Origin: Pseudomonas sp. Seg1
Lineage (GTDB): Bacteria; Pseudomonadota; Gammaproteobacteria; Pseudomonadales; Pseudomonadaceae
Direction: 5' to 3'
DNA: 64,000 nucleotides
Assembly (NCBI RefSeq): GCF_018326005.1
Contig: NZ_AP021903.1
Location: 5,259,001 to 5,323,000 of the forward strand
Shown in pieces: positions 52,395 through 64,000 of the stretch. Position 1 is the stretch's first letter, and each line of letters starts with the position of its first letter. Below the pieces are notes generated by a model. That model was given only the letters and a program-made list of their open reading frames with translations, had not been told where the DNA came from and did no database searches. Made by a program: the position numbers and the translations under genes.

Positions 52395-52685
52395 TCAGCT
52401 TTGCAGGCCGGTAATCAGGTGCACCACCCCGCCCTCCAGGGGCATGACGCCCGCGACACCGGCCTCGCTGAGCGCCTGGCGATCCATCAGCGACACATCG
52501 CCCAACGCCACGCGCACGCGGGTCAACGCGACCGGTTGCTGCGATTTGAGGTTATCCGCACCACCCAGCGCGGCGACGATCTCGGCACTCAATCCATCGG
52601 CAGGCTCGGCCTGCGCGGGCGGTGCATCCACCACCAGATCCGGGGTCAGGGCTTTCCAGAATGCCTGCTGCAATTTATCGAACAT
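52395..52685 (-). CDS. Orphan PTS EIIB-like domain lacking the phosphocysteine
   Basis: The 96-residue protein matches the EIIB(Glc/sucrose) fold (IVAALGGADNLKSQQ, TRVRVALGDVSLMDRQALSE, AGVAGVMPLEGGVVHLITG). In active EIIB domains the sequence before TRxR is CxTRLR; the EIIBC of this locus has HCVTRLRLAL with Cys28. Here the aligned residue is Ala53 (VALTRVRVAL), so it cannot carry the phosphoryl group. It lies two bases after the EIIA-HPr-EI stop and may be a regulatory or structural partner of that phosphotransferase. It is not truncated otherwise. Confidence 0.85.
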   Translation of the reverse strand: MFDKLQQAFWKALTPDLVVDAPPAQAEPADGLSAEIVAALGGADNLKSQQPVALTRVRVALGDVSLMDRQALSEAGVAGVMPLEGGVVHLITGLQS

Positions 52686-52687
52686 GT

Positions 52688-55225
52688 TCAGTTCTCCAGA
52701 GCCGGTAAGGTATCGACGGTCGCTTCTTGATACAGGCGCAGCGCCTCACGCACTTCTTCAGCGCTTTCCAGGCCCTGCACCTGCTCGGCAATGGCCTTGC
52801 AGTCGAGCAGATCCACCTCGCGTACCGCCGCTTTGATCGCCGGAATCTGCGGCACACTCACCGACAACTCGTCCACGCCCAGCCCCAGCAACAGCGGCAC
52901 CGCCAGACGTTCGGAGGCCATCGCCCCACAGACACCGACCCATTTACCATGGGCGTGCGCGGCGTTCACGGTCAGCGCAATCAGGCGCAGTACCGATGGA
53001 TGAAAGCTGTCCGCCTGACTGGCCAGACGCGGATGATCGCGATCCATGGCCAGGGTGTATTGGGTCAGATCGTTGGTGCCGATCGAGAAGAAGTCCACGT
53101 GCGGGGCAAACACGTCGGCCATCAATGCCGCCGCCGGCACTTCGATCATGATCCCCAGTTTCGGCAGTTGACCCAGATTCAGCGCTAGCGCTTCCTCCTC
53201 CAGCATCTGTCGGGCCAGACGCAATTCCGCCAGTTGAGTGACCATCGGCAACATGATGTGCAGACGCGTCAGGCCGGCACTGCCGAGGATCGCGCGGAAC
53301 TGCTCACGCAACAGGTCCGGCCGCGCCAGACACAGGCGAATTCCGCGCAGCCCGAGGAACGGATTGGTTTCGCTGTCCATCGGCACGTAAGCCAGCGGTT
53401 TGTCGCCACCGACATCCAGCGTACGCACCACCAGATTGTGCGACGGCCCCACCGCCCGGGCGATGGCGCTGTAGGTCGACACCTGTTCATCACGGGTGGG
53501 CGCATGATTGCGATCCAGATAAAGAAACTCCGAACGCAAAAGCCCCACGCCTGCGCTGCCCACGGCCATCGCCCGTTCGGTTTCGCTCAGCGAGGCAACG
53601 TTGGCCGTGACTTCGATGTGATGCCCGTCGCGGGTGCAGGCTGCTTGCGTCGCCTGCGCCTGCTCGTGTTGATGGCGCTGGCGTTGCTGCTCGTGCCTGG
53701 CTTGCCACTGGCTGATCGCCTCCGGATCCGGATGCAAGTGCAACTCGCCCCGGTCGGCGTCGAGCAATACCTGGGCGCCATTGGCCAGCGCGAGCATTTG
53801 CCCAGGCATCCCGCAGATCGCCGGCAAACCACAGGCTCGGGCCAGAATCGCAACGTGACTGGTCGCACCGCCACCGACCGTGGCGAAACCCAGCACTTTT
53901 TCGGGGTCGAGGCCGGCGGTCTGCGACGGCGTCAGTTGATCGGCGATCAGAATCGTCCCGGCGGGCAGTTCCAGCGCCCGCTCGCGAACCCCGAGGATCA
54001 GTTTCAGCACACGTACGCCCACGTCAGCCAGATCCGCCGCCCTCTCGGCCAGCAACGCACTGCCCAGTTGCTGGAACAGTGTCGCTGTCGACTCGGTAGC
54101 CGCACGCCAGGCAAACGCCGCGCTTTTACCCTCAACGATCAACGCCTGAGCCTGATCCAGCAGGCTCGGATCTTCGAGCAGTTCCTGATGCGCCTTGAAA
54201 ATTTCCGCCTGAGCTTCACTGATGGCGATGTCGCGCAGATGCTGCAAGGCCATATCGGCCTCGATCAACGCGTTAGCCAGAGTTTCGCGTTCGATGTGTG
54301 CGCCAGCGCCGAACTCTTTCACCTCGAGCGTCGGCTCAGTGATCTGCACCGCCGTGCCCAATGCCGAACCGGGTGACGCACAGACCCCACGCAAAACCGT
54401 CAGGGCCTCTGCCTCGGCGCGCTCGACTGGCGCCACAGCAATCACTGTCGTCACCGCTTCGCCGCAGCCTTCGGCCAATAATCGGGTGAGCGTATTGACC
54501 GCGTCTTCAGCATCGTCGCCCAGCGCACTGACCTGCACGCTGTCACCGAAAGCGGTCTGCAACGCCATGATCGCCACCAATGACTTGGCGTTGGCTTCAG
54601 ATTGCTGTTTGTGCAGATAAATCTTTGCTGAAAAAGCCTTGGCCGCTTGCGCGAACACCGCCGCCGGACGCGCATGCAGGCCATTCGGGTTAGGCAGTTT
54701 CAGCGATTGCGAGAACAGCCTTTGGCCCTCTGCAATCAAAGGTTCCTCGCTGCTCGCCGTGGCACTGGCGAGGCTCAGCAGTGCCTGGCCGGTTTCGACC
54801 AGACCGCTTGGCGAGACGCACCAACTGAATGGCTCACCGCTGACCACCAGCATCAGGGTCATCAGGCTGCGAGCGTGCAGGGCGACGTAATCGGCATCGA
54901 ACTCGATCAGCGCCTGCCCGACTTCAACCCGCTGGCCTTCCTCGACCTGCCGGGTGAATCCCTGCCCCCCCAGGTTCACCGTATCAAGACCGATGTGCAT
55001 CAATACCTGAACGCCCGTGTCGGCGGTGATACTGATGGCATGCCCACTGGCCTGCACGTTGCTGACCACCCCGGCCAGCGGCGCGCACAGCGTTGACGAA
55101 GTCGGATCGATGCACAGACCGTCGCCGATCACGCGCCTGGAAAACACCGGATCAGGCACTTGATCCAGCGGTATCAGCACGCCGGACAGAGGCGCCAGCA
55201 GTTGCAATTGTTGGGATGTGGCCAT
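52688..55225 (-). CDS. PTS EIIA(Glc)-HPr-EI fusion phosphotransferase (NagF-like)
   Basis: The 845-residue cytoplasmic protein starts at ATG 55225 (AGGTGA upstream). It joins an EIIA(Glc) domain (about 1-150, His77 in VLMHIGLDTVNLGGQGF), an HPr domain (about 170-260, His184 in NPNGLHARPAAVF) and a full enzyme I (about 280-840, His457 in GGATSHVAILARACGLPAIC, with the PEP-binding region RSEFLYLDRNHAPT). It carries phosphate from PEP to the membrane EIIBC, here the trehalose permease at 58307. Similar fusions serve N-acetylglucosamine uptake in Pseudomonas; the locus makes trehalose more likely here. Confidence 0.93.
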   Translation of the reverse strand: MATSQQLQLLAPLSGVLIPLDQVPDPVFSRRVIGDGLCIDPTSSTLCAPLAGVVSNVQASGHAISITADTGVQVLMHIGLDTVNLGGQGFTRQVEEGQRVEVGQALIEFDADYVALHARSLMTLMLVVSGEPFSWCVSPSGLVETGQALLSLASATASSEEPLIAEGQRLFSQSLKLPNPNGLHARPAAVFAQAAKAFSAKIYLHKQQSEANAKSLVAIMALQTAFGDSVQVSALGDDAEDAVNTLTRLLAEGCGEAVTTVIAVAPVERAEAEALTVLRGVCASPGSALGTAVQITEPTLEVKEFGAGAHIERETLANALIEADMALQHLRDIAISEAQAEIFKAHQELLEDPSLLDQAQALIVEGKSAAFAWRAATESTATLFQQLGSALLAERAADLADVGVRVLKLILGVRERALELPAGTILIADQLTPSQTAGLDPEKVLGFATVGGGATSHVAILARACGLPAICGMPGQMLALANGAQVLLDADRGELHLHPDPEAISQWQARHEQQRQRHQHEQAQATQAACTRDGHHIEVTANVASLSETERAMAVGSAGVGLLRSEFLYLDRNHAPTRDEQVSTYSAIARAVGPSHNLVVRTLDVGGDKPLAYVPMDSETNPFLGLRGIRLCLARPDLLREQFRAILGSAGLTRLHIMLPMVTQLAELRLARQMLEEEALALNLGQLPKLGIMIEVPAAALMADVFAPHVDFFSIGTNDLTQYTLAMDRDHPRLASQADSFHPSVLRLIALTVNAAHAHGKWVGVCGAMASERLAVPLLLGLGVDELSVSVPQIPAIKAAVREVDLLDCKAIAEQVQGLESAEEVREALRLYQEATVDTLPALEN

Positions 55226-55287
55226 GACGTCACCTGCGGTTTTGTTCTCTGAAGTGCCCGTGGAGCGCGACGCCCCACCAGCATCGC

Positions 55288-58262
<2,975 letters not shown>

Positions 58263-58306
58263 GGCGCATCTCCCTCTTGAATATGTAGCCCTTTGCAGGT
58301 CTGGAA

Positions 58307-59749
58307 TCAGGCAACCCGGTAGCCGGGACGGACAATCTTCATGCTCAGCGCACAGGTCAGAACAAACGGCACAACCATGGCAATCAGCATTCCGATCACG
58401 AACATCGGAATGAACTGCGGAATGATCGAGATGAAACCGGGCAGGCCACCAACCCCGATCGCCGAAGCCTGGATCTTGTTCAGCGACAGGAAGATGCAGC
58501 CCAGTGCCGAACCGGCCAGTGCGGCGTAGAACGGAAATTTGTAGCGCAGGTTGACCCCGAACATCGCAGGCTCGGTGATACCGAAATACGCGGAAATCGC
58601 CGAAGTCGACGCCATGCTTTTGTCCCGCGCATTGCGCGTCATGTAGAACACTGCAAGCGCTGCACTGCCCTGGGCGAGGTTGGACATGACAATCATCGGC
58701 CAGATGAATGTGCCGCCCTGGGTCGAGATCAACTGCAGGTCGACCGCGAGAAACATGTGATGCATGCCGGTGATCACCAGCGGTGCATAGAGCAGTCCGA
58801 AAATCGCCCCGCCGACCATCGGCGCCAGATCAAACAGCATGACCACGCCTTCGGTGATCAGGATGCCGACATGACGGGTCACCGGGCCGATCACCGCCAG
58901 TGCCAGCACACCCGTGACAACGATGGTGGTGATCGGCACCACCAGCAATTGCACCGCATTGGGCACACGCGCCCGCAGCCATTTCTCGATGACGCTCATC
59001 ACGTACGCGGCCAGCAATATCGGCAGGATCTGCCCCTGATAACCGACTTTCTCCACCTGAAACAGGCCGAGGATGTCGAAGTACGGCATGTGTTGCCCGT
59101 CCAGCCCGGCCACGGCCTTGCCGTAGTTCCAGGCGTTGAGCAGATCCGGGTGAACCAGCATCAGGCCGAGCACGATGCCAAGGATTTCGCTGCCGCCAAA
59201 ACGCTTGGCCGCCGACCAGCCCACCAGTGCCGGCAGAAACACAAAGGAGGTGTTGGCCATCAGATTGATCAGGCTCCAGAGCCCGTCGAGTTTCGGGTAG
59301 GCGTCCAGCAGGGTCTGGCCCTCGATGAACATGCCCTTGGCACCGAGCAGATTGTTGATGCCCATCAGCAGGCCGGCAATGATCAGCGCCGGCAGGATGG
59401 GCATGAACACATCGGAAAACACCCGCACCAGGCGCTGCATGGCGTTGATCTTTTCGGCGCTTTTCTGTTTGACGTCGGCGATGGTCGACGCGGCGAGACC
59501 GGTCTGGCGACGCAGTTCGGCGTAGACCTTTTCCACCTCGCCCGGACCGATCACTACCTGATACAGACCGCCGGTGAAGAACGAGCCTTTGACCAGATCG
59601 ATCTGGTTGAGCGTGGCGCTGTCGACCAGGCCGGGATTCTTCAGGGCCAGGCGCAAGCGCGTGACGCAATGGGCGGCCTGTTCGAGATTTTCACTGCCGC
59701 CGAGGCTTTGCAGCAGCTCGCTGGCGATCTTCGGATAGTCGTGGCTCAT
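58307..59749 (-). CDS. treP: Trehalose PTS permease EIIBC
   Basis: The 480-residue inner-membrane protein starts at ATG 59749. The N-terminal EIIB domain keeps its phosphocysteine (Cys28 in AAHCVTRLRLAL); EIIC follows with about ten helices (MPILPALIIAGLLMGINNLL, ITGMHHMFLAVDLQLI, GITEPAMFGVNLRYKFPF). There is no EIIA, which is supplied by the EIIA-HPr-EI protein of the locus. It imports trehalose as trehalose-6-phosphate. Two exact TreR-type operators lie upstream at 59805 and 59831. Confidence 0.94.
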   Translation of the reverse strand: MSHDYPKIASELLQSLGGSENLEQAAHCVTRLRLALKNPGLVDSATLNQIDLVKGSFFTGGLYQVVIGPGEVEKVYAELRRQTGLAASTIADVKQKSAEKINAMQRLVRVFSDVFMPILPALIIAGLLMGINNLLGAKGMFIEGQTLLDAYPKLDGLWSLINLMANTSFVFLPALVGWSAAKRFGGSEILGIVLGLMLVHPDLLNAWNYGKAVAGLDGQHMPYFDILGLFQVEKVGYQGQILPILLAAYVMSVIEKWLRARVPNAVQLLVVPITTIVVTGVLALAVIGPVTRHVGILITEGVVMLFDLAPMVGGAIFGLLYAPLVITGMHHMFLAVDLQLISTQGGTFIWPMIVMSNLAQGSAALAVFYMTRNARDKSMASTSAISAYFGITEPAMFGVNLRYKFPFYAALAGSALGCIFLSLNKIQASAIGVGGLPGFISIIPQFIPMFVIGMLIAMVVPFVLTCALSMKIVRPGYRVA

Positions 59750-59804
59750 GCTTGTTCTTCCACTGTGGATTGTTGTTATTGGCAGCATGCCGAAGCGAAA
59801 AAAT

Positions 59805-59846
59805 ACTCGTACAGACGAGTTAATGCAATAACTCGTCTGTACGAGT
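59805..59846. promoter_or_regulatory. Paired TreR operators between treP and treR
   Basis: ACTCGTACAGACGAGT (59805-59820) and its exact reverse complement ACTCGTCTGTACGAGT (59831-59846) each contain the half-sites ACTCGT and ACGAGT. The centres are 26 bases apart. The pair lies 56 bases before the treP start and 140 before treR, as expected for GntR-type repression of the operon. Confidence 0.85.
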
Positions 59847-59985
59847 TTGTTTTTGCCTATTGCCGCCAGACCGTCAGCGAATTTTCCTACCCGAACCTAA
59901 GGCGATTTCCATCCACCACATGGACAAAGCCCTACCCTGCCCTTAAGGTTCGAGGCTTTGAGCACAGCCGGCACAGAGCCTATCC

Positions 59986-60690
59986 ATGAGCAAATACAAC
60001 CAGATCTATAGCGATCTGCTGGCCAGTATCACCACTGAACGCCTCGAACGCGGCGCGCGACTGCCGTCCGAAACCGAACTGATGGACAGCTATCAAGCCA
60101 GCCGGGGCACCGTGCGCAAGGCGATCGAGCTACTTCAGGAGCGTGGTTTTGCGCAGAAGATTCATGGCAAAGGCACGTTCGTTCTTTCGACCAACCCGAT
60201 CGAATTCCAGCTCGGCGGCATCGTCAGTTTTCAGGAAACCTATCCACGGCTGGGCAATGACGTCAGCACCGAAGTCGTCGAGTTGGCCCAGATACCGCTC
60301 GAAGGCACCCTGCTCGAACACATTAATGCCGAGCCCGGCAGCCTGATCACCCGCGTCAAACGCGTGCGACGAATCGACGGCAAACGGGTGATTCTCGACA
60401 TCAACCACTTCGTCACCGCGGTGATTCCCGACCTGTCTCGCGACATCGCCGAGCAGTCGATCTACGCCTACATCGAACAAACCCTGCTGCTGCAGATCGC
60501 CTATGCCCAACGCACCATCGAAGCCGTGCCACGCAGCAAGGATGACCTGCTGCACCTGGACCTCGACGGGCAGAGCCATGTGATCGTGGTCAGCAACCAG
60601 ACATTTCTGCAGGACGGCCGGCAGTTCGAGTACACCGAATCGCGCCACACCCTCGACAAGTTCTACTTCTCCGACGTAGCCCGGCGCTGA
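59986..60690 (+). CDS. treR: GntR-family trehalose operon regulator TreR
   Basis: The 234-residue regulator has an N-terminal GntR winged helix (RLERGARLPSETELMDSYQA, SRGTVRKAIELLQERGFAQK) and a C-terminal UTRA effector domain (ITRVKRVRRIDGKRVILDIN, VVSNQTFLQDGRQFEYTESR). It is divergent from the trehalose operon and presumably represses it until trehalose-6-phosphate binds. The UTRA domain matches the HutC/TreR subfamily rather than the LacI-type TreR of E. coli. Confidence 0.93.
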   Translation: MSKYNQIYSDLLASITTERLERGARLPSETELMDSYQASRGTVRKAIELLQERGFAQKIHGKGTFVLSTNPIEFQLGGIVSFQETYPRLGNDVSTEVVELAQIPLEGTLLEHINAEPGSLITRVKRVRRIDGKRVILDINHFVTAVIPDLSRDIAEQSIYAYIEQTLLLQIAYAQRTIEAVPRSKDDLLHLDLDGQSHVIVVSNQTFLQDGRQFEYTESRHTLDKFYFSDVARR

Positions 60691-60791
60691 CCCCGGCACG
60701 TTTCGACCGCCGATGTGCGGTATCCATGTAGTGCACTCTCCCGGGGCGAATCAGCCATGCTCGGCTTTCGTTTCTCAAGGATGGAGAAAGC

Positions 60792-63700
60792 ATGAACGCC
60801 CCCGAAACACATCCTCTGCCGAACGCAGCGGACAACGCCGCCCTCAAGCTCATCGCCGCGACGGTCGTGCAAACCTGCCCCAGCCTGCACGACGCGGCCT
60901 ATCAAGTCGCCCGCGAGCTGCTTGAGCTCAAAGGCCTGCCAGACACCGATCCGGACCGGGTTTACTTCCATCGATTCAGAGCAGCCCAGAGCAGCGGCCA
61001 GTCGTTTACCGGCTGGGAACATATCCGCGAAAAACCCTACGAATCGATGACCCTCACACAACTGGTGATCCATCGCTTTCGCGCCACCGACGTCGACAAC
61101 GCCGACCTGCTGGATCTTTACGCTGGGTTCTATTCGGACGGGCCCGAGACCGAAGATTTCGACCACAGCAATGAAGTTCGCCTGCATGGCAACGAAGTGC
61201 TCAACGCCTTCTGGGACATCGATTTCAGCTCGCGCTACAACGACACACTGACTACGTTCTGGAACACCCACACGGATGATTTCCGCACGTTGGCCAGGTG
61301 CAACTTCCTCAGCCGTGCCGTGCAGGCACTCGAACTCGAGCAATTGAGCGGCACGGATTTCCAGTGGATCGTCAGCGCCGTTATGGGGCCTGTTACCTGG
61401 CCAGTGACGCTGGCCACGCTGCAATCAACCCACACACCAGACAGTGGCGTGCGCGCCTTCGATATCGACGGGCATATGGCGACCAACCTTCTGCGCATCG
61501 TCAGTACCACAGGCCGGGAGATGGTCTATCTGCCGGGTGAAACGGTGGCGTTCGTCGTACAGGAAACCGCGGCGGACATGCATGGGTGGGTGCTTGAGCA
61601 GATGAACCTGGAGCCCCGGCGCCAGGCTTTCTTCAGTCACTTTGCACTCGCCGACCGTCAGCACATGACGACGAACATCACCGATCTGATGAATCGGTTG
61701 GTCAGCACGTGGGGACACTCCGATCATCATCTGATCAATAAAACCAACGCCGTAATCAGCGGCGATGCCTTCAGTTGGCTGCGCGATTCGACCCGCAGCG
61801 CCATGTTTGCCGAAGCCAGCCTGACGCTGACGTCCAATGGCGATCTGCGCAAAAAACTGTGGATCGGTTACTTGAGCGCCGGCCTCAAGGTATTTGGCCC
61901 GATGGCCGCCGTCGGCTGGCCGCTCGCGCTGCCGGTGATTGGCGCCAGCATTGCCAGCATGGGGCTGAACATCGATCAGGCGGTCAACGGCAAAACCTCC
62001 AGCGAACGCAAGGCCGGCGTGCTGGGTGCCGTGTTGAGCGGCATTGATGCACTGTTCAACATTCCATTTCTCAAAGGCACCGGCCCGATGCTAGAGGTGG
62101 GTGTCGAGGTGGATGCAGTGGAGGCCGTAGAAATGGCCGGACTGAACGAGCCGGCTGCAGCAGTGGAGGTGCCGGATCCGCTGGTCGAACCGCAGGAAAG
62201 CGAGGTTGCGGTCGAGCCAGACGTGATTGCGCCGCCGCTGGAAACATCTTGGTTGCCGCCGACCGAGAGCGCTGCACCACCGCCCATACCTGACAAATAC
62301 CTGTGCAACGAGCTGCTCGACAGGCTCGATGTGCAACGCGAGCCCGGGCAATTTCAGGGGATCTTTCGCCTGGATAGCGATCCGCCCTACGCCATCCATC
62401 TGGATGACAACCCATACTACGTGCGCTATTTCGGCGACACCGACGAGGGCGGCTACTGGGCCATCGTTGATCCGGACAGGCCCAATCAATTTGTCCACTC
62501 ATTGCCTGTTCGCCTGAACGCCGAGGGCCAGTGGGAGCGGATGCAGGCCCTGCGCTTGCGGGGCGGCGGCCAATGCGCGGGCAAACCGTGCGCGCCCGAC
62601 CTTGCGCTCGCCCCTCAGGAACCGCCAGCCCCCGAAGCGCCCGCGCAAACGGAGGTCGAATTGCGCAGCCCGGTATCACGTCCGGTGCGCATTGTGACGT
62701 CTGCCTTCGACATCGAGCCGACGGTACGCCGTTCGATAAGAGCCTGGGCACTGAATCTGAACGAAACCCACGCTCAACTGGTGCCCGACGCCGACGGTGC
62801 CTTCGGCATGACTGACCCTTTTGAGCTGTACGCCGTCAACAAACGCATTGCGCTGCAAACCGCCGCGAAAAGATTTTTCAGTTCACTGCCGTGGATCACT
62901 CCACCGTTTCGCGCCCCCATTCCCGCGATCAATGCGCAGATCAGCCTTTCCGAGCTTATCGACCGCCTCTTTGAATCCGCCGTCGGGCTGGTCGTGGGGG
63001 AAACCCTGGATCGCATTGCCAGCATGCGCTTCCTGATTGAAAACATGCCGGCACTGGCTCGGCACGCAAAAACCCTGTACATGCGCGGCATCCTCAGTGA
63101 TTTCGCGCAGGTGGAACTGAACCGCTATTTCACAACCGGCAACCTGTCGGCCGATCTGCAAACCTACCTGACCAGCCTGGGCACCGATCCGACGGGACGC
63201 TTCAATGCACTGGAACTGGTCAAAGTGGCCAGGGAAAACGGCGTTCGGGTCCAGGGCATCGACTGTGCAGCGAGCTACAAGATGAAGACTCCACTGTCAC
63301 CCTTTGACGAGCAAATGATCGGTACGTATCTGGCAAGCGACATCATGACCGGCGATACCTACCTCAACAGCCCGAAAAAATGGATCGTACTGACCGGCGC
63401 GCAGAACACCAACACCCTCAGGGGGCTGACCGGCCTCAGTGAGATAAAGGGCGGCATCGGTTTGCGCATCGAGGAAGTCGGCGCAGCGGACGCCATGGAA
63501 ATCGACATCGATCCGGGTATCGACGTGAACCGGGGGCCGTTTGCCAATGGGGCTGCCGCGCGGAGCAATGACGATGTGCTTCGCGCCGATTTACGCCTGC
63601 GCATGCCGAGCGAACCGGTGAACTGGAATGAGCAGACGCTGGAAAACCTGCTGCACCGACGTGGCATGTACCTGTTCAGAAAAGTCGGCGACAGCTTCAC

Positions 63701-63887
63701 CGTGCTGCACCGGAGCAAGTCAGGAATGCTCGCGCATACACCTGTGACGCGTCTGGCCGATGGACGGGTTTCCCTGCACCGGCCGGCCTGGCCGCTGGTG
63801 AACGATGTCAGCTTTGCCAGCATCGAGGACATGTCTCATCGTCTGACCGAGATGGGGCTGACGTTGCAGAGCCGGCTGCCGGACTGA
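60792..63887 (+). CDS. Large membrane-targeted toxin-like protein with degenerate TIKI/PMT-C2-like domain
   Basis: The 1031-residue protein (ATG 60792, GGAG upstream) has no signal peptide. Its first 350 residues are helical and resemble the membrane-targeting region of Pseudomonas effectors; a hydrophobic segment lies at 355-400 (LKVFGPMAAVGWPLALPVIG). A Pro/Glu-rich linker (about 450-500) and a beta module follow. Residues about 725-890 resemble the TIKI-type domain shared with the Pasteurella multocida toxin C2 domain (SMRFLIENMPALARHAKTLY, GVRVQGIDCAASYK, GGIGLRIEEVG). Expected active-site positions are changed: GX2H reads GETL (736-739) and GAQN (869-872). A paralogue begins right after it. 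Confidence 0.8.
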   Translation: MNAPETHPLPNAADNAALKLIAATVVQTCPSLHDAAYQVARELLELKGLPDTDPDRVYFHRFRAAQSSGQSFTGWEHIREKPYESMTLTQLVIHRFRATDVDNADLLDLYAGFYSDGPETEDFDHSNEVRLHGNEVLNAFWDIDFSSRYNDTLTTFWNTHTDDFRTLARCNFLSRAVQALELEQLSGTDFQWIVSAVMGPVTWPVTLATLQSTHTPDSGVRAFDIDGHMATNLLRIVSTTGREMVYLPGETVAFVVQETAADMHGWVLEQMNLEPRRQAFFSHFALADRQHMTTNITDLMNRLVSTWGHSDHHLINKTNAVISGDAFSWLRDSTRSAMFAEASLTLTSNGDLRKKLWIGYLSAGLKVFGPMAAVGWPLALPVIGASIASMGLNIDQAVNGKTSSERKAGVLGAVLSGIDALFNIPFLKGTGPMLEVGVEVDAVEAVEMAGLNEPAAAVEVPDPLVEPQESEVAVEPDVIAPPLETSWLPPTESAAPPPIPDKYLCNELLDRLDVQREPGQFQGIFRLDSDPPYAIHLDDNPYYVRYFGDTDEGGYWAIVDPDRPNQFVHSLPVRLNAEGQWERMQALRLRGGGQCAGKPCAPDLALAPQEPPAPEAPAQTEVELRSPVSRPVRIVTSAFDIEPTVRRSIRAWALNLNETHAQLVPDADGAFGMTDPFELYAVNKRIALQTAAKRFFSSLPWITPPFRAPIPAINAQISLSELIDRLFESAVGLVVGETLDRIASMRFLIENMPALARHAKTLYMRGILSDFAQVELNRYFTTGNLSADLQTYLTSLGTDPTGRFNALELVKVARENGVRVQGIDCAASYKMKTPLSPFDEQMIGTYLASDIMTGDTYLNSPKKWIVLTGAQNTNTLRGLTGLSEIKGGIGLRIEEVGAADAMEIDIDPGIDVNRGPFANGAAARSNDDVLRADLRLRMPSEPVNWNEQTLENLLHRRGMYLFRKVGDSFTVLHRSKSGMLAHTPVTRLADGRVSLHRPAWPLVNDVSFASIEDMSHRLTEMGLTLQSRLPD

Positions 63888-63981
63888 ATCCGCACCGCAA
63901 ATGAAAAATACAGGGATAGTGCATGGCCCGTGAGCCGATGGGACATGCTCGATCTTCGTTTCCTCATGGATGAAGAACTGC

Positions 63982-64000
63982 ATGAACGCACCCGAACGCC
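63982..64000 (+). CDS. Start of a tandem paralogue of the preceding toxin (truncated by window end)
   Basis: ATG 63982 encodes MNAPER, matching MNAPET of the previous gene. The 30 bases upstream also resemble the leader of that gene (CTTCGTTTC, GGATGAAGAA against CTTTCGTTTCTC, GGATGGAGAA). This is a tandem duplicate whose body lies outside the window. Confidence 0.6.

Noticed and set aside
60792..63887. Complete active TIKI-type toxin
   Set aside because: The expected GX2H and Glu/His positions are substituted, so an active enzyme of that type is unlikely despite good framework similarity.

Overview
The window reads as a chromosomal segment of a fluorescens-group Pseudomonas. The support is indirect but consistent: GC-rich codon use, three kinds of short palindromic REP/REPIN repeats with a resident REP-associated transposase, an OprB porin next to a PQQ glucose dehydrogenase, and a cmoA-cmoB-tadA neighbourhood. 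No rRNA, tRNA, CRISPR array, intact prophage or intact transposon was seen.

Layout. 0-5 kb: the end of an EAL phosphodiesterase, then a tightly overlapping set of a diheme peroxidase and two sensor kinases, one carrying a receiver domain. 5-10 kb: an APC permease, a nitrilase-family amidohydrolase, a LuxR-type regulator and an FMN glutamate-synthase-like protein. 10-14 kb: a 1199-residue toxin-like protein with an FSGC...His motif that resembles the CNF/BLF1 deamidase site. 14-20 kb: a ProY-like amino acid permease, a RAYT transposase between two REPINs, and a large bifunctional PBP-like protein. 20-25.5 kb: a giant NEL-type E3 ubiquitin ligase effector, broken by one base in a G7 tract. 25.5-32.5 kb: a CS1-type (alternate chaperone-usher) fimbrial operon on the minus strand with two pilins and two tip adhesins. 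33-39.7 kb: a YqjI/YqjH-like iron-nickel pair, a membrane protein, a VF530 protein, OprB and glucose dehydrogenase.

39.7-47.3 kb is the most unusual stretch. It holds a decayed hcp-membrane protein-Tn3 scar, a DUF6124-type gene behind a three-way-junction-like leader, and a lon gene surrounded by small AT-richer genes of unknown function. Three of these small-gene units are preceded by LexA-like CTGT-N8-ACAG boxes. The last codons of lon recur twice downstream, as if cassettes had been added repeatedly behind lon.

47.3-52.3 kb: a chagasin-type inhibitor lipoprotein, a YhhN protein, the wobble-modification genes cmoA, cmoB and tadA, and a Tat-exported multicopper oxidase. 52.4-60.7 kb: a complete trehalose PTS locus (EIIB-like protein without its cysteine, EIIA-HPr-EI fusion, LamB-type porin, phosphotrehalase, EIIBC, and divergent treR with two exact operator copies). 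60.8 kb to the end: a large toxin-like protein whose TIKI/PMT-C2-like domain seems to have lost its active-site residues, followed by the start of a tandem paralogue.

Taken together, this is an accessory-rich region dedicated to contact with hosts and competitors (three giant effectors or toxins, fimbriae, T6SS debris, possible SOS-controlled cassettes), interleaved with conserved sugar-uptake and tRNA-modification genes.
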